Assembly (NCBI GenBank): GCA_004346725.1
Contig: SMDE01000005.1
Span: 186,001 to 250,000 of the forward strand
From: Phytobacter diazotrophicus
Lineage (GTDB): Bacteria; Pseudomonadota; Gammaproteobacteria; Enterobacterales; Enterobacteriaceae
Reading direction: 5' to 3'
Length of the DNA stretch: 64,000 nt
Below are positions 1 through 8,065 of the stretch, one piece after another. The notes beneath the pieces are model-generated. The model saw only the letters and a list, made by a program, of their open reading frames with translations, was not told the origin of the DNA and did no database searches. The position numbers and the translations under genes are program-made. Position 1 is the stretch's first letter; every line of letters begins with the position of its first letter.

Positions 1-79
1 TATGGCGAAAGAACAGGGGCGCGGCCAGATTGTGGTCGCCCGTAACGCCAACGCACCGCAGACGCACCTTTCCTCCTGA
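1..79 (+). CDS. C-terminal end of a probable GGDEF (diguanylate cyclase) protein, cut by window edge
   Basis: An open frame enters from the left edge and stops at TGA 77-79. The visible 25 residues begin MAKEQGRGQIVVARN. The AKEQGRGQ-I-V pattern is what normally closes a GGDEF domain (the last helix ALYxAKxxGRN followed by the final strand), so this is probably the C-terminus of a diguanylate cyclase or a GGDEF-containing protein. The catalytic GG(D/E)EF motif lies outside the window, so activity cannot be judged. The assignment rests on about 15 residues only. Confidence 0.5.
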   Translation, partial: MAKEQGRGQIVVARNANAPQTHLSS

Positions 80-115
80 TATGACGGCTGCGCGGCAGTG
101 CGCGCAGCCATTTCG

Positions 116-1210
116 TTACAGTGTCACTTGCTCACAGTCTGCCTGCAAGCGATCGGCCTCGTCCTGCGGCATCCCGGCGCGCACTGCCGCCGCACAAATC
201 CCCTGCCAGCTCCCCGGGTCCAACGGAATCCCCTGCGCCTTACGCAGACGGCGGTTGTTCTCTTCCCACTCGCCCGGCACCAGAATCGGCTCGTCATTAC
301 TATGCGGCGACTGTTTCACCCATTCAACGAAAGCCTGCGTTTGTTGCTGCATATCCGGCGCGGCAAACATGTCCGGGTTTAAAATAATGGTGGTCATACA
401 GTTGAAAATAGCATCGACGCTGGCCTGCAAAGAGCCCTGATGGGTGGTCTGTCCGCCGGATAAGGCTCCCCCCATAATTTCGCACAGTGCCGCCAGCGCA
501 TAGCCTTTATGTTGCGCAAACGTCACCAGTGCCCCCAGCGGCGAACGATGCATAACCGCCGGGTCGTTAGTGGGAAGCCCCTGCGCGTCAATAAGACACC
601 CATCGGGCACCGGCTCGCCTTTGTGATAAGCCACGCGCGTTTTTCCAAATGCAATAGCGCTGGTTGCGTAGTCCAGCAACAGGGGCGATTGCCCTTCCCG
701 GGGGAAAACCACGCAAAAAGGATTTGTTCCGAACCGGCTGTCTTTTCCGCCAAACGGGGCCACCATCGGATCGCCGACGACGTTGACAAAATGGATGGAG
801 ATAAAACCGGCTGCGGCACATTGTTCGGCCCAGTAACCAATACGTCCAATATGATGGGAATTGTGAAGCGCAACGGCGGCAAGGCCATGTTGTCGGGCCT
901 TTTCAATGCCCAGTGAGATAGCCTCATGCGCGGCGACCTGACCAAAAGCCTGATTGCCGTTCAGGGTGACCACCGCGCCCATATCTTTCACCACGCTGGC
1001 ATGGCGGTTAAGTTGCAGGTAGCCCTGTTCAAGGGAGCGAACATAGCTCGGGATCATCCCTACGCCATGAGAATCGTGTCCGGCAAGATTTGCCGCCAGC
1101 AAATGGTCCGCAACCAGGCGAGCTTCCTGTGGTTCGCTGCCCGCATAGTGCAGGATTTTCTCGATAAAATGGTGTAAGCGCTGGGGATGAAGACGAAGCC
1201 CTGTATCCAT
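116..1210 (-). CDS. Malate/L-lactate/ureidoglycolate dehydrogenase family oxidoreductase, YbiC (HcxB)-like
   Basis: A 364-residue cytoplasmic NAD(P)-dependent 2-hydroxycarboxylate dehydrogenase of the Ldh_2 family, which has a fold unlike the usual Rossmann dehydrogenases. The family core is intact: AANLAGHDSHGVGMIPSYV near residues 45-63, the HNSHHIGRIGYWAEQ segment carrying the conserved histidines, the RFGTNPF block and the KGYAL-EIMGGALSGG region. It resembles E. coli YbiC, which oxidises hydroxycarboxylates, more than AllD or YlbC. I chose the ATG at 1208-1210 because it is preceded by GGAGA at good spacing and matches the YbiC N-terminus; the frame stays open to 1363 but that extension looks non-coding. 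Substrate is unknown. Confidence 0.85.
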   Translation of the reverse strand: MDTGLRLHPQRLHHFIEKILHYAGSEPQEARLVADHLLAANLAGHDSHGVGMIPSYVRSLEQGYLQLNRHASVVKDMGAVVTLNGNQAFGQVAAHEAISLGIEKARQHGLAAVALHNSHHIGRIGYWAEQCAAAGFISIHFVNVVGDPMVAPFGGKDSRFGTNPFCVVFPREGQSPLLLDYATSAIAFGKTRVAYHKGEPVPDGCLIDAQGLPTNDPAVMHRSPLGALVTFAQHKGYALAALCEIMGGALSGGQTTHQGSLQASVDAIFNCMTTIILNPDMFAAPDMQQQTQAFVEWVKQSPHSNDEPILVPGEWEENNRRLRKAQGIPLDPGSWQGICAAAVRAGMPQDEADRLQADCEQVTL

Positions 1211-1404
1211 TGATAATTCTCCATTTATTATGTTGTTGTCTGCATTTCCATGCTGCATGTGAGCTTGCCTGAGGTCAATAACTGTACGGGCACAGAGAAT
1301 AATGACCTGAAGATTGTTTCTGTGCGGGATAAACATGCAATGCACGGTGTGAGTACCGGGCATCTGTGCTTTAATTCCTGCACGACAGAACGAAGGAGTG
1401 GCTT

Positions 1405-1977
1405 ATGAGTTTTTTCCGTCCGGTGGCGCTGGATCACGCCAGCCGCTTGCTGAATCACGGCCCGACCATACTGATTACCAGTCGTGATGAGAGTATCGAC
1501 CGTCGCAATGTCATGGCGGCGGCCTGGTCAATGCCCGTTGAATTTTCCCCCGCCCGCATCGCGATCGTGGTGGACAAAAGCGCCTGGTCGCGTGAACTGA
1601 TTGAACGCAGCGGTATGTTCGGCATTGTGGTGCCGGGCGTGGCGGCCACCCGCTGGACCTGGGCGGTGGGCAGCATTAGCGGTCGCGAAGAGGATAAATT
1701 CAACTGTTACGGTATTCCGGCCATCGCTGGCCCGGTACTGGGGCTGCCGGTCGTAGAGGAAAAATGTCTGGCGTGGATGGAATGCCGCCTGTTGCCGCCT
1801 ACTGCCGCAATGGAAAAGTATGACACCTTGTTTGGTGAGGTGGTCTCCGCCGCTGCGGATGAACGCGCCTTTAGCAACGGGCACTGGCAGTTTGATGATG
1901 ATCAGTTGAACACCATTCACCATCTGGGTGGCGGCAATTTCGTCACCAGCGGCAAATCGATAAAAGTTCCGGGTTAA
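1405..1977 (+). CDS. yddH: Flavin-reductase-like (DIM6/NTAB) family protein YddH
   Basis: A 190-residue protein of the FMN-binding split-barrel / flavin reductase-like domain family. The N-terminal half holds the typical block: NVMAAAWSMPVEFSPARIAIVVDKSAWSRELIERSGMF, in which short-chain flavin reductases bind FMN. The start at 1405 has a strong AAGGAG upstream. In E. coli yddH lies beside pptA, as here, which supports the name. The partner oxygenase or electron acceptor is not known. It is transcribed away from the YbiC-like gene from a 194-bp divergent spacer. Confidence 0.72.
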   Translation: MSFFRPVALDHASRLLNHGPTILITSRDESIDRRNVMAAAWSMPVEFSPARIAIVVDKSAWSRELIERSGMFGIVVPGVAATRWTWAVGSISGREEDKFNCYGIPAIAGPVLGLPVVEEKCLAWMECRLLPPTAAMEKYDTLFGEVVSAAADERAFSNGHWQFDDDQLNTIHHLGGGNFVTSGKSIKVPG

Positions 1978-1988
1978 CCTGAAACTCG

Positions 1989-2096
1989 CCCCGGTAAGCG
2001 CAGCGCCACCGGGGACAATTCCAGGATGCGGCGTAAACGCCTTATCACTGCTACGTCCCCCCGGCCCCTTTTTGGGAGAGGGCTGGGTTGAGGGGA
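1989..2096. repeat. REP/BIME-type palindromic repeat cluster
   Basis: Between the convergent yddH and pptA lie three GC-rich palindromic units. The first (1989-2014) pairs CCCCGGT with ACCGGGG around AAGCGCAGCGCC. The second (2022-2046) contains GGATGCGGCGTAAACGCC, the core of enterobacterial REP elements. The third (2057-2096) is the CCCGGCCCCTTTTTGGGAGAGG type repeat, followed by GGCTGGGTTGAGGGG, scattered in enterobacterial intergenic regions. Such clusters sit at the 3' ends of convergent genes, limit RNA decay and may bind gyrase or IHF. Confidence 0.7.
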
Positions 2097-2127
2097 AAAG
2101 CGTGTGCAGACATTTCCCCGCAAGCCA

Positions 2128-2358
2128 TTACATCTGATAACCGGGCTTCTTAATGAGTGTGTCCATCTGCGGCCCGATTTCCGTATCCCATACTTCGCTT
2201 TTCCACGCATCCGGGTCGATTTCGGTTAACGCTACGCTGATGGAACTGTCTTTGCTGCTTAAATGACGGGTGATCACATCGGCGATATCGGCCGCCAGCG
2301 CGGTTTTTTGCTCATCGTTCAGGTCACGGGGAAAACATTTGATATCAACATGTGGCAT
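2128..2358 (-). CDS. pptA: Tautomerase PptA (4-oxalocrotonate tautomerase superfamily)
   Basis: A 76-residue member of the 4-oxalocrotonate tautomerase superfamily, which uses its amino-terminal proline (exposed after removal of Met-1) as the catalytic base. The sequence opens [18 protein letters not shown], giving Pro-2 and the usual beta-alpha-beta fold, and ends KKPGYQM as in E. coli PptA (77 residues). The ATG at 2356-2358 is chosen because the proline must be residue 2 and AAGGAG precedes it; the longer frame to 2394 would bury the catalytic residue. The physiological substrate is unknown; the E. coli protein acts on phenylenolpyruvate analogues. Confidence 0.92.
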   Translation of the reverse strand: MPHVDIKCFPRDLNDEQKTALAADIADVITRHLSSKDSSISVALTEIDPDAWKSEVWDTEIGPQMDTLIKKPGYQM

Positions 2359-2413
2359 GGTGTGCTCCTTATTGTGGGATAACCAACCTACCACACTGAA
2401 AAAACGTCAGTTA

Positions 2414-3031
2414 TCAAATAATGTTGTTACGGCGTAAAACGGGCTGCAGCCTGGGTTGCGCGCAAACCGCATCGGCAATCGCGCTGATTTTCGGCGTGTT
2501 TTCCTTAAACCAGTCGTGCCGTGGCCCCCAGGTTCTGATTACACAGATATAGATATCCAACAAAGTTAGCTGTTCGCCAAATGCGTACGGCGTGGCGTGT
2601 AACTGTTGTTCCAGCCAGATATAGAGTGATTTGCGATACGCGATACAGTGGTCGCGCAATTCTTGCGCCGCACCGGGAACGAACCGTTCGGGATAATCGG
2701 CATAAGTGAATGTCGGATAAACATTTGCCACCAGCCAGACTAACAGACGCCAGAACTGATTACGTTCAGGCGTGCCTGTCGGCGGCGCCAGTTGCGGGTG
2801 TTCATCAAGGATCATTAACGCAATGGCAGCCGATTCCGTCATGATGCTGCCATCGTCAAGTTGCAGCGTAGGCACCTGGCAAAGCGGGTTGAGTTTCAAC
2901 AATTTTTCCTGATTGTGCCCCGGCGAATCGAACCCTTCAACATTCTCAAACTGATAAGGGATATCCGCCAGCGTCAGCATCAGCTCACTGATGGCTGAAC
3001 CCCAGCCGGGTGCGCCATAAACGGTGATCAT
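2414..3031 (-). CDS. yncG: Glutathione S-transferase-like protein YncG
   Basis: A 205-residue cytoplasmic protein of the glutathione transferase fold, the same length as E. coli YncG and visibly close to it. The N-terminal thioredoxin-like domain (about 1-80) shows VYGAPGWGSAISELMLTL and the cis-proline region CQVPTLQLDDGSIMTESAAI that binds glutathione. The C-terminal helical domain contains the LTLLDIY segment typical of GSTs. The start has AAGGAGG just upstream. It follows pptA in the E. coli order. Substrate is undetermined. Confidence 0.88.
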   Translation of the reverse strand: MITVYGAPGWGSAISELMLTLADIPYQFENVEGFDSPGHNQEKLLKLNPLCQVPTLQLDDGSIMTESAAIALMILDEHPQLAPPTGTPERNQFWRLLVWLVANVYPTFTYADYPERFVPGAAQELRDHCIAYRKSLYIWLEQQLHATPYAFGEQLTLLDIYICVIRTWGPRHDWFKENTPKISAIADAVCAQPRLQPVLRRNNII

Positions 3032-3063
3032 ATGACCTCCTTTCTTGCGAGTGAACAGTAAGT

Positions 3064-3594
3064 CTACGTCAAACTGGCAAGAAAGGTGTCGACCTGCTGT
3101 GGGCTGGTAAGACGCACAAAGCGGATGTGTTGATATTTCGGGTTAGCCATATCGGCCGCGTAACGTACCCGGTTATGGCGCCAGGTTTTTAATGTCCAGA
3201 TGAGGATTGACTCGCGGCTTAAGAATGCGCGGCGGAAACTTTCCGTATTGCCGGTGCCAGGCCACAGCTCTTTTCCCTGCCATGCCCGGCGAATCACCCG
3301 AAGCACCGCCTGGCGCAGGGTACGCCAGAAACCGTAATCCAGCCAGATAACCAGATCGACATCCCGCCATTTGATCGGCCGCGATCGGTTGTAATTGCCG
3401 TCCAGTACCCAGCCTGGCGTGGCATTCAGCGTCTCTTCTAACAATGCGTAGAAGTCCTCATCACTGCGCCCTTGCCACTCCGGCAGCCAGTAAAGCCTGT
3501 CCATTTCGATATACGGCACATTAAGTTGCGCGGCCAGCCGCCGCGAAAGCGTGCTTTTACCGCTACCACTAGTGCCGATCACATTAATTTTCAT
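3064..3594 (-). CDS. Small P-loop kinase-like NTPase (adenylate/shikimate kinase-like)
   Basis: A 176-residue nucleotide-binding protein with a perfect Walker A, GTSGSGKST, at residues 7-15, followed by LSRRLAAQLNVPYIEMDRLYW. It fits the family annotated as adenylate kinase or topology modulation protein (FlaR-like), in which the D-x-xxW motif after strand 2 is conserved, as is the WVLDGNY motif. Probably cytoplasmic and phosphate-transferring, but the acceptor is unknown. It lies 4 bp downstream of the stop of the LacI regulator on the same strand, so the two may be co-transcribed. Confidence 0.75.
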   Translation of the reverse strand: MKINVIGTSGSGKSTLSRRLAAQLNVPYIEMDRLYWLPEWQGRSDEDFYALLEETLNATPGWVLDGNYNRSRPIKWRDVDLVIWLDYGFWRTLRQAVLRVIRRAWQGKELWPGTGNTESFRRAFLSRESILIWTLKTWRHNRVRYAADMANPKYQHIRFVRLTSPQQVDTFLASLT

Positions 3595-3598
3595 AGCG

Positions 3599-4612
3599 TT
3601 ATGCCGAATCTCTTTCTACAAAATGAAATCCAATATCCACAATGGTTTCTTGCTGAGGCAGCCCTTCGATGCGATCCGCCAGCAGCGTAGCGGCACGTTG
3701 ACCGATAACCTGCCTGTCGACGCTGACCGTTGTGATGGAGGGATAGGTATCGGCGGCAAAATCCAGATCGCCAAAGCCAATCACCGCCAGATCCTGTGGC
3801 ACCCGTAATCCGCTGGCCTGTGCTTCAACAATCGCCCCCTGAGCAAGGGTATCCGAACTGCAAACAATCACATCGAAGCTACCCTTTTTCAGCAAATCGC
3901 GAAGCCCCTGCCGCCCCGAGGCAAAACGCGCCGGGAGCGAGACATCCACAAAAGCGGGCTCGCGAATATCATTACGCGCCAGCGCCTCGCACAGTCCGCT
4001 TTTACGCAGCGCCGCACGATTATCTACCGTCCACAGCAAGCCGGGGCGTTTATAGCCTTTACGCAGCAAATAATCCGCCGTTGCCTCCCCCACTTTTTCA
4101 TGGGAAAAGCCCACCAGCATATCCAATGGTGTGGGGGTGAGATCCCAGATTTCTACCACCGGTACGCTGGCATTGAGGATCACACGCTTTAATTCCGTTG
4201 AGTGGTGGATCCCTGTGAGGACAATACCGTCCGGACGACGTGATAAGAGCGTAGCCACCAGCTCTGCTTCCGTTTGCTGGGCGTAACCCGCCACACACAG
4301 CAGCATATGATAACCGCGTACCGCCAGCTCATCGCTTATCGACTGAATGGTATCGACAAACATGCTGTTATTGATTTGCGGGACCACAACGGCAATCAGT
4401 TTGCTGCGCCGGGACGCCAGCCCCCCCGCCAGCGCGTTGGGGATGTAGCCGGTGGCCTTGACCGCCGCCAGCACTTTTTCCACGGTTTTAGGACGCACCA
4501 GTTGCGGGGTGTTCAGTGCCCGGCTGACGGTCATTGATGACAACCCCGCCGCGCGGGCGACATCTTCTAATGTGGGGGCCCTGGGGGGCACAGGACGAGA
4601 GGTTTTCGACAT
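3599..4612 (-). CDS. LacI-family regulator, probable repressor of the talarate/galactarate genes
   Basis: A 337-residue LacI/GalR-type regulator. The helix-turn-helix TLEDVARAAGLSSMTVSRALN is at residues 14-34, followed by the hinge helix and a periplasmic-binding-protein-like effector domain (IAVVVPQINNSMFVDTIQ onward). It belongs to the GntR-like branch of the family, whose operators resemble ATGTTAnCGnTAACAT. It is divergent from the dehydratase gene, and the two ATGTTAGCGCAAACAT sites (4889-4904 and 6482-6497) fit this branch well, so I infer that it represses both transcription units. The effector is probably a hexarate or derivative. Confidence 0.85.
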   Translation of the reverse strand: MSKTSRPVPPRAPTLEDVARAAGLSSMTVSRALNTPQLVRPKTVEKVLAAVKATGYIPNALAGGLASRRSKLIAVVVPQINNSMFVDTIQSISDELAVRGYHMLLCVAGYAQQTEAELVATLLSRRPDGIVLTGIHHSTELKRVILNASVPVVEIWDLTPTPLDMLVGFSHEKVGEATADYLLRKGYKRPGLLWTVDNRAALRKSGLCEALARNDIREPAFVDVSLPARFASGRQGLRDLLKKGSFDVIVCSSDTLAQGAIVEAQASGLRVPQDLAVIGFGDLDFAADTYPSITTVSVDRQVIGQRAATLLADRIEGLPQQETIVDIGFHFVERDSA

Positions 4613-4845
4613 GTAAACTCACAACGGCTTCTTTTTGTGACAGGGATTATAAGCGATTTGTTAGCTTAATTCGCTTCTCTCTCATTATTTTAATCAGCTT
4701 TAAAATCAGTAGATTAAAAACAGAATCACACCATGATGTTAGCGATATCATTTAAGGTTGGGCAATTTCACAAACTGTTATGAAGTGTGAACCAGCACAA
4801 ATAAAATCTCTCTTTGACGTCTCTTATTGTGATCAATTGTACATA

Positions 4846-4874
4846 TTGACGGCAAAATGCTGGCGGTCTATTCT
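4846..4874 (+). promoter_or_regulatory. Sigma-70 promoter of the dehydratase gene
   Basis: TTGACG (4846-4851), a 17-bp spacer, and TATTCT (4869-4874) form a good sigma-70 promoter. Expected transcription start is near 4881, a few bases before the operator at 4889-4904, so a bound repressor would block early elongation or clearance. Confidence 0.65.
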
Positions 4875-4888
4875 CAACTGAATTAAAA

Positions 4889-4904
4889 ATGTTAGCGCAA
4901 ACAT
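4889..4904. promoter_or_regulatory. LacI-type operator 1
   Basis: ATGTTAGCGCAAACAT is a near-perfect palindrome (14 of 16 positions symmetric) centred just downstream of the predicted start of the dehydratase transcript. The same 16 bases recur at 6482-6497 ahead of the transporter. It resembles GntR-branch LacI-family operators. Confidence 0.75.
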
Positions 4905-4928
4905 TATTACCGTTCACAGGAGTCAATC

Positions 4929-6125
4929 ATGACCGTAAGTGCGAATTCCGCTGCTGTAACCTATGCCAAAGCGCAGGGTGTTAAAACTGCCGCCGAAACC
5001 GGCGACCGTATCGAGTGGGTAAAACTCTCCCTCGCGTTCCTGCCGCTGGCTACCCCCGTAAGTGATGCGAAAGTGCTGACCGGTCGTCAGAAACCGCTGA
5101 CCGAAGTTGCCATTATCATCGCGGAAATTCGCAGCCGTGACGGTTTCGAAGGCGTCGGTTTCAGCTACTCGAAACGTGCAGGCGGCCAGGGTATCTATGC
5201 TCACGCCAAAGAAATTGCCGATAATCTGCTGGGCGAAGACCCGAACGATATCGACAAAATTTACAGCAAACTGCTGTGGGCTGGCGCATCCGTAGGCCGT
5301 AGCGGTATGGCCGTACAGGCCATCTCCCCTATCGACATCGCGCTTTGGGATATGAAAGCAAAACGTGCCGGTCTGCCGCTGGCAAAACTGCTCGGTGCGC
5401 ACCGTGATTCCGTACAGTGCTACAACACCTCAGGCGGCTTCCTGCACACACCGTTGGATCAGGTTCTGAAAAACGTGGTGATCTCCCGTGAAAATGGCAT
5501 CGGGGGTATCAAACTGAAAGTCGGTCAGCCGGACACCAAAGAGGATATCCGTCGTCTGACCGCCGTGCGTGAAGCACTGGGCGATGATTTCCCGCTGATG
5601 GTTGACGCGAACCAGCAATGGGACCGCGAGACCGCCATTCGCATGGGGCGTAAAATGGAGCAGTTCAATCTGATCTGGATTGAAGAGCCGCTGGACGCCT
5701 ACGACGTGGAAGGCCACGCCCAACTGGCCGCCGCACTGGATACGCCCATCGCGACCGGTGAAATGCTGACCAGTTTCCGCGAACACGAACAGCTTATTCT
5801 GGGCAACGCCAGCGACTTCGTTCAGCCGGATGCCCCACGCGTTGGCGGTATCTCTCCGTTCCTGAAAATCATGGATCTGGCCGCGAAGCATGGCCGTAAA
5901 CTGGCCCCGCACTTTGCCATGGAAGTGCACCTGCACCTCTCTGCCGCCTACCCGCTTGAGCCGTGGCTGGAGCACTTCGAATGGCTGAACCCGCTGTTTA
6001 ATGAGCAGCTTGAACTGCGCGATGGCCGCATGTACGTCTCCGACCGTCATGGACTGGGCTTCACGCTGAGTGAACAAGCGCGCGCCTGGACTCAGCTAAG
6101 CTGTGAATTTGGCAAACGTCCGTAA
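4929..6125 (+). CDS. L-talarate/galactarate dehydratase (enolase superfamily)
   Basis: A 398-residue enolase-superfamily enzyme that matches in length and residue numbering what is known of the Salmonella L-talarate/galactarate dehydratase. The catalytic KxK is K195/K197 (GGIKLKVGQ), the Mg ligands are D226, E252 and E278, and the base H328 lies in LAPHFAME. These enzymes abstract the proton alpha to the carboxylate and eliminate water to give a 2-keto-3-deoxy hexarate. No RBS is stronger than CAGGAGTC, which is well placed before the ATG at 4929. A hairpin terminator follows immediately. Its partner transporter and regulator flank it. Confidence 0.93.
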   Translation: MTVSANSAAVTYAKAQGVKTAAETGDRIEWVKLSLAFLPLATPVSDAKVLTGRQKPLTEVAIIIAEIRSRDGFEGVGFSYSKRAGGQGIYAHAKEIADNLLGEDPNDIDKIYSKLLWAGASVGRSGMAVQAISPIDIALWDMKAKRAGLPLAKLLGAHRDSVQCYNTSGGFLHTPLDQVLKNVVISRENGIGGIKLKVGQPDTKEDIRRLTAVREALGDDFPLMVDANQQWDRETAIRMGRKMEQFNLIWIEEPLDAYDVEGHAQLAAALDTPIATGEMLTSFREHEQLILGNASDFVQPDAPRVGGISPFLKIMDLAAKHGRKLAPHFAMEVHLHLSAAYPLEPWLEHFEWLNPLFNEQLELRDGRMYVSDRHGLGFTLSEQARAWTQLSCEFGKRP

Positions 6126-6131
6126 CAGGTC

Positions 6132-6164
6132 ATAAAGACGGGAGATATTCCCGTCTTTATTTAT
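6132..6164 (+). terminator. Rho-independent terminator after the dehydratase
   Basis: ATAAAGACGGGA (6132-6143), loop GATAT, then TCCCGTCTTTAT (6149-6160): a perfect 12-bp stem ending in a T-rich stretch, 7 bp after the stop codon. It separates the dehydratase from the transporter, which therefore needs its own promoter. Confidence 0.85.
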
Positions 6165-6519
6165 TGCAGCATGAAGACTGGCATAGTTATGCCCCGCTGT
6201 TTCGCCATATTATTGTACTCCCGACGGAGCAGCGTTTTTTATTTTTCGCGCACGCAATATAAATAACCCGTTACAGTCACAGGTTGCGTCAACATCCTGG
6301 CATTATCCCTTCCCGTCACTTTTAAATATATTTATTACGCTTATCCATTCACCTTTAAAAAAACAGCAGCCGATTAAGATCTTTTAATTTCCCACATAAA
6401 TAATGCAATTGCAGAATATATGTGATCGTGAGGGCACATTTATACATTTATTATGGATCCGCTCTGGGTATTTTTATATAAATGTTAGCGCAAACATACA
6501 TAAAGAAAAGGAGTATTCC
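6165..6519. other. AT-rich intergenic region before the transporter unit
   Basis: About 350 bp without a convincing gene, rich in A and T (for example 6320-6480). It ends in the second operator. Upstream of the operator TATATAAA-like sequence (6472-6482) could be a -10 region, with TTATGG (6451-6456) as a possible -35, but this is a weak call. Confidence 0.5.
6482..6497. promoter_or_regulatory. LacI-type operator 2
   Basis: Second exact copy of ATGTTAGCGCAAACAT, 1.6 kb from the first. It lies 22 bp before a small ORF with a strong ribosome binding site and 209 bp before the MFS transporter, and presumably makes the transporter unit respond to the same LacI-family regulator. Confidence 0.7.
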
Positions 6520-6642
6520 ATGACCTTGAGTGCCTGTACTGGCGCCATCTTATGCCGAGAGACAACGTACCCACTCTGCCATAGCAACCGCGTGCTGCCG
6601 CTGGCCGGCCTGCTTGTCCGTTCGGTCAACGCCACGAAGTAA
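6520..6642 (+). CDS. Small ORF (40 codons) between operator and transporter; possible leader peptide or small protein
   Basis: ATG at 6520 follows a good AAAAGGAG with 7-bp spacing and opens a 40-residue frame starting MTLSACTGAILCRETTYP and ending SVNATK. It has three cysteines, a short hydrophobic stretch (VLPLAGLLVRSV) and no family I recognise. It starts directly after the operator and ends 64 bp before the transporter, so it would be the first translated item of that transcript. It could be a regulatory leader peptide, a genuine small protein, or a remnant. Coding status is uncertain. Confidence 0.4.
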   Translation: MTLSACTGAILCRETTYPLCHSNRVLPLAGLLVRSVNATK

Positions 6643-6706
6643 ATAACCGACGGAGCCATTCCCGTTTAATACACACGTCGGGGGAAACCTCGTCGAGGAA
6701 TCGATT

Positions 6707-8017
6707 ATGAGTAATGTTATTAAGCGCACCAGCGTGCGCCACGGTATTCTTATTTTCTTATTTCTGGCTACGGTATTTAACTATGCTGACCGCGCGACCC
6801 TTTCAGTGGTCGCCCCTATCATGAGTAAAGAATTAGGCTTTGATCCAGAAGCACTCGGACTGGCCTTTTCGGCATTCGGCATTTCGTATGTCATTATGCA
6901 AATCCCCGGCGGATGGCTGCTGGATAAATATGGTTCGCGCCTTGTTTATGGCTGCGCGTTAATTGGCTGGTCAATCGTCACCATGTTTCAGGGAACAATT
7001 TATCTTTTTGCCAGTCCGTTAATTGTATTGGTTATTTTGCGCCTGCTAATGGGGGCGATTGAAGCACCGGCCTTTCCGGCGAACAGCCGCCTGAGCGTAC
7101 AGTGGTTCCCCAATAAAGAGCGCGGTTTCGTGACGGCGGTTTATCAGGCCGCACAGTACATCTCGCTCGGGATTGTCACGCCGCTGATGACGCTTATCCT
7201 GCATAACATGAGCTGGCACTACGTGTTCTATTACATCGGCGCTATCGGCGTGGTGCTGGGAATTGTCTGGCTGGCGAAGATTCGCGACCCGCTACAGCAC
7301 AAGAAAATCAACCAGCAGGAGCTGGATTATATCCGCGAAGGCGGCGGCGAACCGGAGCTGGGTAATGCGAAAAAATCGGAAAAGATTTCCCTTGCCCAGA
7401 TCAAAAGCGTCTGTGTGAATCGCATGATGATCGGCGTGTATATCGGTCAGTTCTGCGTAACGTCTATCACCTGGTTCTTCCTGACCTGGTTTCCGACCTA
7501 TTTATATCAGGCAAAAGGGATGTCGATTCTCAAGGTCGGGTTTATTGCCAGTATTCCGGCGATCGCCGGGTTTATTGGCGGCCTGATGGGCGGTGTGATT
7601 TCTGACTGGTTATTAAAACGCGGTTACAGCCTGACCACTGCGCGCAAATTCCCGGTTATCTGCGGCATGTTGCTCTCCTGTGTGATTGTGGTGGCAAACT
7701 ACACCCAGTCAGAAGTGGTGGTCATTGCTGCCATGAGCCTGGCCTTCTTCGCCAAAGGCTTCGGTAATTTAGGCTGGTGCGTACTGAGCGATACCTCGCC
7801 GAAAGAAGTGCTGGGCATTGCGGGTGGCGTCTTTAATATGTGCGGCAATCTGGCCAGTATTATTACGCCTCTGGTGATTGGGGTGATTCTCTCCAGTACC
7901 CAGTCGTTTGATTACGCCATTTTGTATGTGGGATCAATGGGCTTAATTGGCCTGTTCTCTTATCTGTTTATTGTCGGTTCGCTGGAGCGTATTCAACTTA
8001 CGCCTTCCGCCGCCTGA
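6707..8017 (+). CDS. MFS transporter of the anion:cation symporter family, probable hexarate (talarate/galactarate) permease
   Basis: A 436-residue inner-membrane protein with about twelve predicted membrane segments. The signature NYADRATLSVVAP in the first segment and GWLLDKYGSRLVYG in the loop between segments 2 and 3 are typical of the GudP/GarP/DgoT group, which imports sugar acids with protons. Its position beside the dehydratase and the shared operator sequence point to L-talarate or galactarate. RBS GAGGAATCG precedes the ATG at 6707. The final residues are polar and it is followed by a strong terminator. Confidence 0.88.
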   Translation: MSNVIKRTSVRHGILIFLFLATVFNYADRATLSVVAPIMSKELGFDPEALGLAFSAFGISYVIMQIPGGWLLDKYGSRLVYGCALIGWSIVTMFQGTIYLFASPLIVLVILRLLMGAIEAPAFPANSRLSVQWFPNKERGFVTAVYQAAQYISLGIVTPLMTLILHNMSWHYVFYYIGAIGVVLGIVWLAKIRDPLQHKKINQQELDYIREGGGEPELGNAKKSEKISLAQIKSVCVNRMMIGVYIGQFCVTSITWFFLTWFPTYLYQAKGMSILKVGFIASIPAIAGFIGGLMGGVISDWLLKRGYSLTTARKFPVICGMLLSCVIVVANYTQSEVVVIAAMSLAFFAKGFGNLGWCVLSDTSPKEVLGIAGGVFNMCGNLASIITPLVIGVILSSTQSFDYAILYVGSMGLIGLFSYLFIVGSLERIQLTPSAA

Positions 8018-8029
8018 AAATGAACGTAC

Positions 8030-8059
8030 GCTGCTTCGCATCCGGCGAAGCAGCATTTT
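8030..8059 (+). terminator. Bidirectional terminator between transporter and ABC operon
   Basis: GCTGCTTCGC (8030-8039), loop ATCCG, then GCGAAGCAGC (8045-8054): a perfect 10-bp stem followed by ATTTTC. It ends the MFS transcript and, read on the other strand, could end the seven-gene minus-strand operon. Confidence 0.8.
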
Positions 8060-8065
8060 CGTCTC

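Larger units (their letters stand above)
4613..4928. other. Divergent control region between the LacI regulator and the dehydratase
   Basis: This 316-bp AT-rich gap holds the promoter and operator of the dehydratase (listed separately). A loosely CRP-like TGTGA-N6-GTACA stands at 4828-4843, just upstream of the -35 box; its right half is poor, so I do not list it as a site. I found no coding sequence and did not identify the promoter of the regulator gene with confidence. Confidence 0.5.

Noticed and set aside
1974-2210. 78-residue minus-strand ORF over the REP cluster
   Set aside because: It is made of REP repeat sequence and overlaps pptA; no RBS.
4781-4805. CRP-like sequence near AGTGTGAACCAGCACAAA
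   Set aside because: Half-site spacing does not fit TGTGA-N6-TCACA.
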